Source of the DNA: Fimenecus sp964540535
GTDB lineage: Bacteria > Bacillota > Clostridia > Oscillospirales > Acutalibacteraceae
Assembly (NCBI GenBank): GCA_964540535.1
Contig: CAZIMO010000009.1
Coordinates: 29,806 to 93,805 of the forward strand
DNA length: 64,000 nucleotides
Reading direction: 5' to 3'
Position 1 is the stretch's first letter, and each line of letters opens with the position of its first letter. Both the position numbers and the translations under genes were made by a program. Shown here in pieces: positions 35,270-44,412 of the stretch. Below the pieces are notes generated by a model. The model searched no databases. It had not been told where the DNA came from and saw only the letters and a program-made list of their open reading frames with translations.

Positions 35270-36658
35270 TCAGTTATTATTTTCTTTTAGTGAGTTTTCT
35301 TTATCTTTTTTAAGGAATGCAAGCATCGGAATAAATATAAGCGCAGCTACGATTGCGGCATAAAGGAACATTGCTTCTGTCGGAAGAACCTTTTCTGCAC
35401 CGTTTTCAATATAAGTAACATTTGAATTTTTTGTTGCAATATTACCGAGCGTAGGACCGATTACCATAGGAATAAGCACCAAGAAAATCATTCTGATACC
35501 CTGGAAAAGTCCTACCTTATCCTGCGGAATATTATTTCTTACATTGGCGGCAAATTGAGTTGTTGTTACAATGTAACCTATAAGCACAGGGGCAACGCCT
35601 ATTATAACTCCGAGAATATTCTTTGTTGAAGAAAGCACCAGCAAGCCCGCAACAAGCAAAATAACGCTTGTAATAAGTGCCGCAGGCTTATTTTTAACAG
35701 CAACTTTCATAAGAACAACAATACCTGCAACAGCCGCTGCAACTGCGATAACTGCAGGAATTATAATTCCTGCCGAAAGGAAGTTAACATCTTTATTTTC
35801 GGGAATAATAACCGAACCTAAATAGATAAACAAATACGGGAAGAAAACTTGAAATGCACAGTTAAAGGTACAGCCGGATGTGAGAATAAGATAAAGACTG
35901 CTGTTTTCTTTAACTACGCTTGGACGGAAGCCGTAAAAAAGATCTGCCCAATAGCTTGTTTTCTGTTCAGAAGCTTCTTTCTTTTGGAACTTTTCGGGAT
36001 TTTCAAGCAAGAAAAGACCTATTACACCCACAATTGTAACAACGGCACCGAGTCCGAAAAAGAATGAGCTGTATGAAATAACACCGCCCTGCGCCAATGA
36101 ACCGACTGCCATAATTGCGCCCATTGAGATAAATCCCATAAATGTGAATGCGGTTTCAACCTTTGAAGTTGTTTCGGGAGTTGTAACATCTGTTACCCAC
36201 GCATTAAATGCCGAATCGTTGCTTGTTGAACCCATAAATGTCATTACCATATCCATAATAATAACAACCCAAGCAGTTACTGAAACAATTTTAGCAGAAT
36301 CAGAGAGTCCGAAAAGATTAGCCACATTGTCTTTGGTAATAACGCCGAAAAGTGCGGTTATAATACCCCACGCAATATAGCCTACCGAGATGAACAGCTT
36401 ACGGTTTTTCATTTTTTCGCTGAGCGTACCCATAATGAATGTGGTAACAACTGCAACAATAGCCGATAAGGTAACCATAAGGTTTACGGCGTCTGTAAGA
36501 GTTATGCTTGCTCCCATTGTGCCTTGGTCAAAAACCATATCGTTAAGGAATGTGTTGAAATACATATTCTCAACATTCCACGCAAGCGAACCCATGAACA
36601 TAAATAAAAGTATGCCCGCCCAAATGCGTTTTGTGAGTTTACCCTTGTTATTATTCAT
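35270..36658 (-). CDS. MFS transporter, probably oligosaccharide
   Basis: 462 residues, about 12 membrane helices, MFS fold with GTLSEKMKNRK in the loop between helices 2 and 3. It lies 10 bases after the oligo-1,6-glucosidase gene, in the same operon. This suggests uptake of isomaltose, maltose or a related sugar. The distant resemblance to GPH-type sugar symporters is by pattern only. The substrate is inferred from context. Confidence 0.8.
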   Translation of the reverse strand: MNNNKGKLTKRIWAGILLFMFMGSLAWNVENMYFNTFLNDMVFDQGTMGASITLTDAVNLMVTLSAIVAVVTTFIMGTLSEKMKNRKLFISVGYIAWGIITALFGVITKDNVANLFGLSDSAKIVSVTAWVVIIMDMVMTFMGSTSNDSAFNAWVTDVTTPETTSKVETAFTFMGFISMGAIMAVGSLAQGGVISYSSFFFGLGAVVTIVGVIGLFLLENPEKFQKKEASEQKTSYWADLFYGFRPSVVKENSSLYLILTSGCTFNCAFQVFFPYLFIYLGSVIIPENKDVNFLSAGIIIPAVIAVAAAVAGIVVLMKVAVKNKPAALITSVILLVAGLLVLSSTKNILGVIIGVAPVLIGYIVTTTQFAANVRNNIPQDKVGLFQGIRMIFLVLIPMVIGPTLGNIATKNSNVTYIENGAEKVLPTEAMFLYAAIVAALIFIPMLAFLKKDKENSLKENNN

Positions 36659-36668
36659 ATTTTATACC

Positions 36669-38342
36669 TCATTCAAAATAGTAAACTCTTGCTTCATAGG
36701 GTCTTGTTACAAAAGAATTGTTTGTTGTGGGGTTTATTCGATAATTATTGAGTACAAGCTCGCCGTCAACAAGATTAAAGCCTTCGGGCGCATTAAACTG
36801 AACGCATTTTTCAGTAAATGAGCAAACTACAAGAAGTCTTTTACCATCGAGATCTCTCTCATAAACGAAAAGTTCATTGCTGTTCTTATAATGCTCTTTA
36901 TAATCGCCGTAAATTGCAACCTCATGCTCTTTACGGAATTTAAGAAGCTTACGGTAATAATGAAGAATTGAATTTTCGTCAGCCTCTGCCGCTGCAACAT
37001 TGATTTCGGTATAATTCGGGTTAAGATTAAACCACGGTTCAGCAGTTGAGAAGCCTGCATACTCGCTGTTATCCCACTGAACAGGAGTTCTTGAGTTTTC
37101 ACGTGAACCCTTGTTAGCCATTTTTATGAATTTGTCACCCTTAATGCCAAGCTTACCGAACAGCTTTTGATTGTTAAAGGTAATCATATCCTTAAACTCA
37201 TCAATAGACTTCAGTTCAATATTTGTCATACCGATTTCCTGTCCTTGATAAATAAAAGGAGTACCCTTTTGCAGATAGCACATAGTTGCGAGCATTTTTG
37301 CGCTTTCAACTCTGTATTTAAGACTGCCGTAACGGTCAATAATTCTCGGATGATCGTGATTTTCAAGATAAAGTGTGTGCCAAGCCTTGCCGTTCATTGC
37401 ATCATACCACTTTTGATAACACTTTTTCATCTTTTTAAGATTAAACGGAGTTTTAATCCAATCAGTCATAATGCAGTCAGCTTCTTGGTGGTCAAAGCTG
37501 AACATCGTTTTAAGAACCTGACCCTCGCCCTCGGTCACAAACTGAAGAGCTTTATCTGTTGTGAGCATTGGACCCTCGCCGACTGTAAAACAGTCGTACT
37601 TTGAAAGCACATCATCATGAAATTCTTTGAGATATTCATAGAGATGCGGTCCGCAGTTATAATGCTCCATACCGCAGGCAACAGGTATTGGGAATCCGTT
37701 CGGCAATCCCTCTTTCTTTGAAATATATGTAATTACATCTTCACGGAAGCCGTCAACGCCCATATCAAGCCAAAATCTCATAATATTCTTGACTTCTTCG
37801 CGAACCTTAGGGTTATCCATATTCAAATCGGGCTGACCCTTTGTAAATACATGAAGATAAAATTCGTCAACTGACTCAACATATTCCCATGCGCCGCCCT
37901 CAAAGGTTGAGAGCCAATTGTTCGGCGGCTGTTTACCGTCTTTACCCTTGCCCTTTCTCCAGATATAATAATCGTGGTAAGGATTGTCAACGCTCTTACA
38001 GCTTTCTTTAAACCATTTATGCTCGGTTGAAGTATGGTTTACAACCAAATCCATAAATACCTTTAATCCTAATTCGTGAGCCTTATTAAGCACCTTTTTA
38101 AAGGTTTCCATATCGCCGTATTCGGGATTTATGTCCGTATAATCGGCAATGTCGTAACCGTAGTCAGCGTTGGGCGACGGATAAAGCGGTGAAAACCATA
38201 TAGCGTCAACACCCAAAGATTTTACATAGTCAAGCTTTGAATAAATACCTTCAAGATCGCCTATGCCGTCACCGTTTGAGTCCTTAAAGCTTCTCGGCCA
38301 AATCTGATAGACCGCCATTTCTTTATACCAAGCCTTGTTCAT
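36669..38342 (-). CDS. malL: Oligo-1,6-glucosidase (GH13 subfamily 31)
   Basis: 557 residues. Alpha-glucosidase barrel: VYQIWPRSFKDSNGDGIGD (11-29), nucleophile Asp202 in GFREDV, acid/base Glu256 in VGEGP, and Asp330 in LENHDHPR. Val203 after the nucleophile is the residue associated with alpha-1,6 specificity (isomaltase-type), whereas maltases have Ala. It is the first gene of an operon with the MFS transporter, behind a sigma-A promoter. No signal peptide, so it acts on imported sugar. Confidence 0.93.
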   Translation of the reverse strand: MNKAWYKEMAVYQIWPRSFKDSNGDGIGDLEGIYSKLDYVKSLGVDAIWFSPLYPSPNADYGYDIADYTDINPEYGDMETFKKVLNKAHELGLKVFMDLVVNHTSTEHKWFKESCKSVDNPYHDYYIWRKGKGKDGKQPPNNWLSTFEGGAWEYVESVDEFYLHVFTKGQPDLNMDNPKVREEVKNIMRFWLDMGVDGFREDVITYISKKEGLPNGFPIPVACGMEHYNCGPHLYEYLKEFHDDVLSKYDCFTVGEGPMLTTDKALQFVTEGEGQVLKTMFSFDHQEADCIMTDWIKTPFNLKKMKKCYQKWYDAMNGKAWHTLYLENHDHPRIIDRYGSLKYRVESAKMLATMCYLQKGTPFIYQGQEIGMTNIELKSIDEFKDMITFNNQKLFGKLGIKGDKFIKMANKGSRENSRTPVQWDNSEYAGFSTAEPWFNLNPNYTEINVAAAEADENSILHYYRKLLKFRKEHEVAIYGDYKEHYKNSNELFVYERDLDGKRLLVVCSFTEKCVQFNAPEGFNLVDGELVLNNYRINPTTNNSFVTRPYEARVYYFE

Positions 38343-38377
38343 AAAAATAACACCCCTTATGTCATTATATAAGAATT

Positions 38378-38406
38378 ATTATATCATAGTATTTTTATAA
38401 AAACAA
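38378..38406 (-). promoter_or_regulatory. Promoter of the oligo-1,6-glucosidase operon
   Basis: Minus strand TTGTTT (38406-38401), 17-base spacer, TATAAT (38383-38378), about 36 bases before the ATG. Confidence 0.7.
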
Positions 38407-38436
38407 TTAAAATGACAAAAGATTAACAAAAAAAAT

Positions 38437-38468
38437 AAAAAGCACCGTTTTAAAATCGGTACTTTTTT
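38437..38468 (-). terminator. Terminator after the rubredoxin gene
   Basis: On the minus strand AAAAAGTACCG pairs with CGGTGCTTTTT (one mismatch) and is followed by ATTTTTTTT. Located 8 bases beyond the rubredoxin stop. Confidence 0.75.
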
Positions 38469-38475
38469 CATTATT

Positions 38476-38634
38476 TTACTGTTCAGGAACAAACATATCC
38501 TTTTTAGCTCCGCATTCGGGGCAGAAAAAGAAGTTAGGCAGCTCTCCGAACTGTGTCCCCGGCAATATATCCATTTTAGGATTGCCGTCTGATTCTTCAT
38601 ACATCCAACCGCATACACTGCAAATATAAACCAT
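38476..38634 (-). CDS. Rubredoxin-like protein
   Basis: 52 residues. It has the two CxxC knuckles of rubredoxin, CSVC (5-8) and CPEC (38-41), separated as in the family, with PGTQFGELPNFFFCPECG close to the consensus PGT.F..LP...CP.CG. One Fe atom bound by four Cys is expected. GAGGGA precedes the ATG at 38634. It could carry electrons in oxidative-stress or reductase pathways. It lies between the glucosidase gene and an endonuclease-fold gene and may be part of the downstream operon. Confidence 0.85.
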   Translation of the reverse strand: MVYICSVCGWMYEESDGNPKMDILPGTQFGELPNFFFCPECGAKKDMFVPEQ

Positions 38635-38692
38635 AAAAATCCCTCACTTATATTTTTTATAGTTTATGAAGAGTCAGAAAAAATATGTGAAA

Positions 38693-39616
38693 TTAAATTT
38701 TGATTTCTGCGGTAATCATAAAATGGTCTGACACATAAGAATTGTCAAATTTTTCTTCGTGAACCTTATAGTTTTTTATTTCCAACGCGCTGTCGGCAAA
38801 TATGAAATCAATAGGTCCGCTGAAATCGAACTCGCCCCAGCCGTGATATGTAAGCGCGTTTTTATTTTCGCTTATATCGCAGGCATTTACAAAGCCGTTT
38901 TCGGTAATAGTCTGCACTGCAACACCGTCAGAATATTGATTAAAGTCGCCTGTTATTACAACAGATAAGTTTTTATATTCGCTTTTAAGCTCTTCAGCCT
39001 TTTCGACAATAAGCTTTCCGCCTAAATCTTGCGCTTCAAGGCTCACATTGTCAAGATGCGTGTTCAAATGCGCAAAAATAAAACCTGTTTCTTTGTTTTT
39101 AAGCACTGCATATGAACAAATTCTGTTACAGCCTGCGCCCTCAAATTTCGATTCGGTTTCCGGAGTAAGCGAAATCCAAAAGGTATTGCTTTCAAGCAAC
39201 TGAAATTTATCTTTAAGATAATAAATTCCGTTAATTTCAGAATTTTTTTCCTTATCGTCACCGCCTCGTTTAACTCCGTAAAAAGCATACTGCGGCAACA
39301 GACTTTCAATCTTTTCAACCCAATCGCTGTTAAGCTCCTGCACGCCGATAGTATCGGGCAGACAAGAGTTAATCTGCTGCGCAAAAAGATACGCCCTGCG
39401 TGTTGTGTATGTACCGTCAAGCAAATTACCCCAAGGTGCCGCCGTATTATAGCTTGCCACAAGCAGAGTGTCTTTGTTGCTTATTCTTTTATCGGCAGAT
39501 TTCAATTCTATGTTCGGCATCATATGAAAAGCCGCAAAAAACACACCCACGGAAATACAAAACGCCAACACAACCGCAACCGATACAATAATAACCGCTT
39601 TAACCTTTTTAGACAT
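38693..39616 (-). CDS. Membrane-anchored endonuclease/exonuclease/phosphatase family protein
   Basis: 307 residues from the ATG at 39616; an upstream TTG at 39631 is less likely. An N-terminal membrane anchor (about 5-28) is followed by an EEP fold: IGVQELNSDW (metal-binding Glu), AHLNTHLDN, ITGDFNQYSDG, and C-terminal SDHFMI (catalytic His). Nuclease, sphingomyelinase or inositol-phosphatase activity cannot be told apart. It probably acts outside the membrane. Confidence 0.8.
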   Translation of the reverse strand: MSKKVKAVIIVSVAVVLAFCISVGVFFAAFHMMPNIELKSADKRISNKDTLLVASYNTAAPWGNLLDGTYTTRRAYLFAQQINSCLPDTIGVQELNSDWVEKIESLLPQYAFYGVKRGGDDKEKNSEINGIYYLKDKFQLLESNTFWISLTPETESKFEGAGCNRICSYAVLKNKETGFIFAHLNTHLDNVSLEAQDLGGKLIVEKAEELKSEYKNLSVVITGDFNQYSDGVAVQTITENGFVNACDISENKNALTYHGWGEFDFSGPIDFIFADSALEIKNYKVHEEKFDNSYVSDHFMITAEIKI

Positions 39617-39675
39617 AAAAAGCACCGCCAATCCTAATATATATTAACTTTAACACAATTATTTTTATCAGTCAA

Positions 39676-39705
39676 TTGTTGTAAAATTAAAATATATGTG
39701 ATAAT
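39676..39705 (+). promoter_or_regulatory. trkA promoter
   Basis: TTGTTG (39676-39681), an 18-base spacer, GATAAT (39700-39705), about 50 bases before trkA. Confidence 0.5.
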
Positions 39706-39753
39706 ATATTATCCGTATAATTTTAAGTGTTTTAAAAAGGTGAATAAATTCTG

Positions 39754-41112
39754 ATGAACATTGTAATTGTAGGTGACGGTAAAGTCGGCGCAACGCTTGT
39801 TGAACATCTTTCAAGCGAAGGACATAATATTGTTGTTATTGACCGCAATCCAAAGGTTATTGAGCAAATGGTAAACTCATTTGATGTTATGGGCGTTTGC
39901 GGCAACGGCGCAAGCTATGAGCTTCAAATGGAAGCCGGCGTTGACAATGCTGACCTTTTTGTTGCCGCCACATCATCTGACGAACTTAATATTCTTTGCT
40001 GTCTTATGGCGAAAAAAGCAGGTGCTGACCATACGATAGCAAGAGTGCGCAACCCCGAATATTTACAGCAAATCCCATTCTTCAGAGATGAATTGGGTCT
40101 TAGTATGATTGTAAATCCCGAATTTGACGCTGCAAACGAAATCGCAAAGGTTCTTCGTTTCCCGAATGCTATAAATATTGAAACATTCTACCGCGGTCTT
40201 GTTGACCTTGCGGCGTTGAAAATTGACGCCGGCAATCCCCTGTGCGATATGAAGCTTATGGACATTTTTAACACATTTAATATAAAGGTGCTGATTTGCG
40301 CCGTACAGCGTAAAAACGAGGTTATTATACCGCGCGGCGATTTTGTGCTTAAAGCAGGCGATAAAATTCACATTACCGCTCCCAGAGGCGTACTTGTAAG
40401 CTTTATGAAAAAGCTGAAAATCTATAAACACCGCACAAAGGATATTATGATTATCGGCGGAGGCAAAATCGGCTATTACCTTGCCCGTCAGCTTTGCAGC
40501 GCAGGCAGATACAATGTAAAAATTATTGAAAATGATATGGAACGCTGTGACAAACTTTGCGAACTGCTTCCGGAAGCAAATATTATTCACGGTGACGGAA
40601 CAGACCGTGCCGTTTTGCTTGAACAGGGGCTTGAGGGTCAAGACGCATTTGTCGCCCTTACTACGATTGACGAAGAAAATATCATCTCTGCCATGTACGC
40701 TTCATCACTCGGTATCAGCAAAACCGTTGCAAAGGTCAACCGTGTATCTTATCAAGTGCTTGAAAGCATAGGTATGGACAGCGCTTTCTCTTCAAAAGCG
40801 ATTGCCGCAAACAGAATTATCGCTTATGTGCGTGCTTTGGAAAATTCCGGTGAAGAATCAAGTGTTCAAACCCTTTATAAGCTTGTGGGCGGCCAGGTTG
40901 AAGCACTTGAATTTAAAATAAACACAGATTTTTGGGGCGTCGGCGTTCCGCTTAAAGATTTAGAAATCAAAAGCAACTCGCTTATCGCCTGTATAATCAG
41001 AAATCACAAGGTAATTTTCCCCGGCGGTAACGATTCAATTGAATTAGGTGACAGCATTATAGTTGTTACAAAGAGCCACCACATCAGCAGTATCAACGAA
41101 ATTTTTAAATAA
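39754..41112 (+). CDS. trkA: Trk potassium uptake regulatory subunit
   Basis: 452 residues, two Rossmann-type RCK halves (GDGKVGATLVEHL at 7-19 and IIGGGKIGYYLARQL near 231), each followed by a TrkA-C domain. It binds nucleotides on the cytoplasmic side and gates TrkH. It is 11 bases before trkH and forms an operon with alr. Confidence 0.94.
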   Translation: MNIVIVGDGKVGATLVEHLSSEGHNIVVIDRNPKVIEQMVNSFDVMGVCGNGASYELQMEAGVDNADLFVAATSSDELNILCCLMAKKAGADHTIARVRNPEYLQQIPFFRDELGLSMIVNPEFDAANEIAKVLRFPNAINIETFYRGLVDLAALKIDAGNPLCDMKLMDIFNTFNIKVLICAVQRKNEVIIPRGDFVLKAGDKIHITAPRGVLVSFMKKLKIYKHRTKDIMIIGGGKIGYYLARQLCSAGRYNVKIIENDMERCDKLCELLPEANIIHGDGTDRAVLLEQGLEGQDAFVALTTIDEENIISAMYASSLGISKTVAKVNRVSYQVLESIGMDSAFSSKAIAANRIIAYVRALENSGEESSVQTLYKLVGGQVEALEFKINTDFWGVGVPLKDLEIKSNSLIACIIRNHKVIFPGGNDSIELGDSIIVVTKSHHISSINEIFK

Positions 41113-41123
41113 GGCGAAAACAA

Positions 41124-42569
41124 ATGAATTATAAAATGGTGTTAAAAACCGTGGGCAGACTTTTGCTGGCAGAAGCTGCATTGCTTTGCCTGCCGTTATT
41201 GGTTTCTTTATATTATAAAGAAAATCTTTTTCATATTTATTTAACAGTAATCGGACTTTTGCTTTGTTCCGGCGTGCTTATGAATTTACCTAAACCCGAA
41301 AAACGGACAATCTATGCCCGCGAAGGCTTCGCAATTGTATCGCTTTCGTGGATTTTTCTCTCGTTCTTCGGCGCATTGCCTTTCTTCTTTTCGGGAGCAA
41401 TTCCGTCTTTTATAAACGCGCTGTTTGAAACAGTTTCGGGCTTTACCACAACCGGTTCATCAATTCTTACAAATATTGAAGCAATGCCCAGAAGCCTGCT
41501 GTTTTGGCGCGCGTTCACCCATTGGATAGGCGGTATGGGAATAATTGTTTTCGTTCTCGCGTTTTTGCCGCAAAAGGATATGCAGTCAATGCATATCATG
41601 CGTGCGGAAGTGCCCGGTCCCAGCGTGGGCAAACTTGTTTCAAAAACAATGGTTACAGCCCGAATACTCTATATTATTTATACGGTTATGACTGCCGTCG
41701 AAATTATTGCGTTGCTTTTATGTGATTTACCCTTATTTGACAGCGTAACAACTGCGTTTGCAACAGCGGGTACGGGCGGATTTTCGGTTAAAAATGCAAG
41801 TATAGCCGCATATAATAATCTTGGGGCGGAAATTGTTATTTCTGCATTTATGCTTTTGTTCGGCGTAAACTTTAACCTTTTTTATCTTTTTATCGTCAAA
41901 CAGTTCAAGCGTGTTTTCAAAAGCGAGGAGCTTTGGATTTATATAGGAATTGTGGCGGTAAGCATAGGCATTATTGCTGTTGATATTATGCCGCTTGCAG
42001 ACTCTTTCGGCGACGCACTTCGTCAGTCGGGTTTCCAGGTTGCATCTGTAATAACAACAACCGGCTTTATAACTGCAGATTTCAATAATTGGCCGACACT
42101 TTCACAGTTTATAATAATTCTGCTTATGTTTACAGGTGCCTGTGCAGGTTCAACAGGCGGCGGACTTAAAGTTGGCAGAGTAATTATTCTTGTGAAATCA
42201 GGCATCCGTGAGCTTCAGCGCGCAATAAATCCTCGCCGAGTAAAGAGCATACGACTTGACGGTCAGGTTATTGAAAAAAGCACCTCAAATGCTGCCTGCG
42301 TTTACTTTTTGATTTATATGTTAATTATGGTAATATCAATTTTCATAATTTCGTTTAACGGATTTGATATAACTACCACAGTGACCTCGGTAATCACCAG
42401 TATTAACAATGTTGGTCCCGGACTTTCTGCGGTAGGACCTGTAGAAAACTTTTCGGACTTTTCAGTTATTTCAAAAATTGTGCTTATGGCAGATATGCTT
42501 ATAGGCCGTCTTGAGATATTCCCGATGATAATTTTATTCTTACCCAACACATGGAAGAAGAGTGCTTAA
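41124..42569 (+). CDS. trkH: Trk potassium transporter membrane subunit
   Basis: 481 residues with about ten membrane helices and pore loops. Selectivity-filter segments are SGFTTTGSS, ATAGTGGFS, TTTGFITAD and ISSINNVGPG-like (here SINNVGPG). Together with TrkA it imports K+. It lies one base before alr. Confidence 0.92.
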   Translation: MNYKMVLKTVGRLLLAEAALLCLPLLVSLYYKENLFHIYLTVIGLLLCSGVLMNLPKPEKRTIYAREGFAIVSLSWIFLSFFGALPFFFSGAIPSFINALFETVSGFTTTGSSILTNIEAMPRSLLFWRAFTHWIGGMGIIVFVLAFLPQKDMQSMHIMRAEVPGPSVGKLVSKTMVTARILYIIYTVMTAVEIIALLLCDLPLFDSVTTAFATAGTGGFSVKNASIAAYNNLGAEIVISAFMLLFGVNFNLFYLFIVKQFKRVFKSEELWIYIGIVAVSIGIIAVDIMPLADSFGDALRQSGFQVASVITTTGFITADFNNWPTLSQFIIILLMFTGACAGSTGGGLKVGRVIILVKSGIRELQRAINPRRVKSIRLDGQVIEKSTSNAACVYFLIYMLIMVISIFIISFNGFDITTTVTSVITSINNVGPGLSAVGPVENFSDFSVISKIVLMADMLIGRLEIFPMIILFLPNTWKKSA

Positions 42570-43703
42570 ATGTTACCAAAAAGAGTTTATGCCAAAGTAA
42601 ATCTTGACAACATACAAAAAAATATTGAAGCCGTCAAGTCGCGTTTGCCCGAAGAAACAGAAATTATGGGCATTGTAAAGGCTGACGCTTACGGCCACGG
42701 CTCAATTCCTGTTGCAAAATTTCTTGAAGAATTAGGTATATCACATTTCGGTGTTGCCTCTGTTGACGAAGCAATTGAGCTTGTTGACAGCGGGATTGAC
42801 GGTTCTGTACTTGTACTCGGCGAGCTTTTTAAAGAAGATGCTCTGCGTGCTGTTGAGAACGGTATAATATGCACTGCTTCAAGCCTTGAAACTGCAAAAA
42901 ATCTTTCCGACACGGCTAAAGCTTGCAATAAAACAGCAAAAATTCACATTAAAATCGATACGGGAATGGGCAGAATAGGATTTCAGCCCGACGAAAAAAG
43001 TCTTGAAGAAATCAAGAAGATATTCGCCCTTGACGGTGTTGAAGTTTCAGCAATGTTTACGCATTTTGCCTGTGCTGATTATGCTGACAAGACATCTGCC
43101 GAGCAACAGAAAAAGAGATTTCTTGATTTCACAGACAAATTTTTAGATGACGGCCTTAAATTCAAACGCCACATGTACAACAGTGCTGCGGCTATGGAGA
43201 TGAACGGCTTTTGCGGTGACATTATACGATGCGGAATTTTAATGTACGGGCTTTATCCGTCAGATGAAATGAACCGTGATTTCACGCTGTATCCTGCAAT
43301 GGAACTTAAAAGCAATATTTCGTTTATTAAAAATGTCGGGGCTGACTTTGCGGTGAGCTACGGTTCAACCTTTATTGCCGAAAATGATATGAAAATAGCC
43401 ACTGTACCAGTTGGATATGCAGACGGATACCCAAGATATCTTTCAAATAAAGGCGAAGTGCTTGTTAATGGTATTCGCTGTAAAATTCTCGGCAGAATTT
43501 GTATGGACCAGTTTATGATTGATGTTTCGGCTGTTCCCGATGTCAAGGTCGGCGATGAAGTTACCCTGCTTGGCACTGACGGCAACGAAACAATTACCGC
43601 TGAAGAACTGTCAGACGCAGAATACCGCTTCAATTATGAATTTTGCTGTCTTATAAACAAACGCGTTCCGAGATTTTATGTGAAAAACGGAAAAATAATA
43701 TAA
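42570..43703 (+). CDS. alr: Alanine racemase
   Basis: 377 residues. A PLP enzyme that makes D-Ala for peptidoglycan and, in spores, for germination control. The PLP Lys is in VKADAYGHG (37-45), and CMDQFMIDV and PVGYADGYPR are family segments. A Tyr-type catalytic residue is expected in YGSTF near 265. It follows trkH directly, so expression may be coupled to K+ uptake. Confidence 0.95.
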   Translation: MLPKRVYAKVNLDNIQKNIEAVKSRLPEETEIMGIVKADAYGHGSIPVAKFLEELGISHFGVASVDEAIELVDSGIDGSVLVLGELFKEDALRAVENGIICTASSLETAKNLSDTAKACNKTAKIHIKIDTGMGRIGFQPDEKSLEEIKKIFALDGVEVSAMFTHFACADYADKTSAEQQKKRFLDFTDKFLDDGLKFKRHMYNSAAAMEMNGFCGDIIRCGILMYGLYPSDEMNRDFTLYPAMELKSNISFIKNVGADFAVSYGSTFIAENDMKIATVPVGYADGYPRYLSNKGEVLVNGIRCKILGRICMDQFMIDVSAVPDVKVGDEVTLLGTDGNETITAEELSDAEYRFNYEFCCLINKRVPRFYVKNGKII

Positions 43704-43742
43704 AAAAAGCTGTTCAGGCACAAGTTTGAACAGCTTTTTTAT
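43703..43742. terminator. Bidirectional terminator between alr and KtrA-like gene
   Basis: A 13-bp stem (43703-43715 with 43728-43740) with a T run after it and an A run before it. Serves the two convergent potassium operons. Confidence 0.9.
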
Positions 43743-43748
43743 AATCGA

Positions 43749-44399
43749 TTATTTAAGTTTTTTGAGCTTATTTGTATCTGCAATAACAATAAGCTTCATA
43801 TCTGCCGTCAACGGAATTTCAGGATTAACATCAATTGAAACATCGTTGGGCTTTTTAATTGCAACCACATTCATTGAATACTTTTTTCTCAAATTCAGCT
43901 CAATAAGATTTTTGCCCGCCCAATCGGGTTTAACATCAAACTCAACCATTGAAATATTTTCCGATAAATCAATAATATCAACAAAACCGGAACTTAAAAG
44001 ATTTTTGGCAAGTCTTATGCCCGACTCATATTCGGGGATTACAACCTTATCAGCGCCCACACGGCTTAAAATTTTGCAGTGCATTTCGTTGGCGCATTTA
44101 ACAATAACCGTTGGAACTCCTGCCTCTTTACAGAGTGTTGCCGCCATAACGCTCGCCTCAAGCTGTGAAGCCATAGCGATAATTACAACATCCATATTTG
44201 AAATTCCGAGCTGTTCAATAACATCAGCGTCGGTTACATCAGCACATTTGCATATTGGCAGTATACTTACCGTATCATCAACAATATTTTCATCAATATC
44301 CACAGCCAAGACCTCTGCGCCGTTGGCAACAAGCTCTTTTGCCACAGAAATGCCGTATCTGCCCAAGCCGAAAACCGCATAATTCTTATTTATAACCAT
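43749..44399 (-). CDS. ktrA: Ktr-type potassium uptake regulatory subunit
   Basis: 216 residues from the ATG at 44399, with AAAGGAG upstream. A single RCK domain (AVFGLGRYGISVAKEL) and a TrkA-C domain (about 135-216), half the size of TrkA. It probably forms an octameric ring on the KtrB-like membrane protein encoded just upstream. Confidence 0.9.
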   Translation of the reverse strand: MVINKNYAVFGLGRYGISVAKELVANGAEVLAVDIDENIVDDTVSILPICKCADVTDADVIEQLGISNMDVVIIAMASQLEASVMAATLCKEAGVPTVIVKCANEMHCKILSRVGADKVVIPEYESGIRLAKNLLSSGFVDIIDLSENISMVEFDVKPDWAGKNLIELNLRKKYSMNVVAIKKPNDVSIDVNPEIPLTADMKLIVIADTNKLKKLK

Positions 44400-44412
44400 T
44401 GCAAAAACTCCT

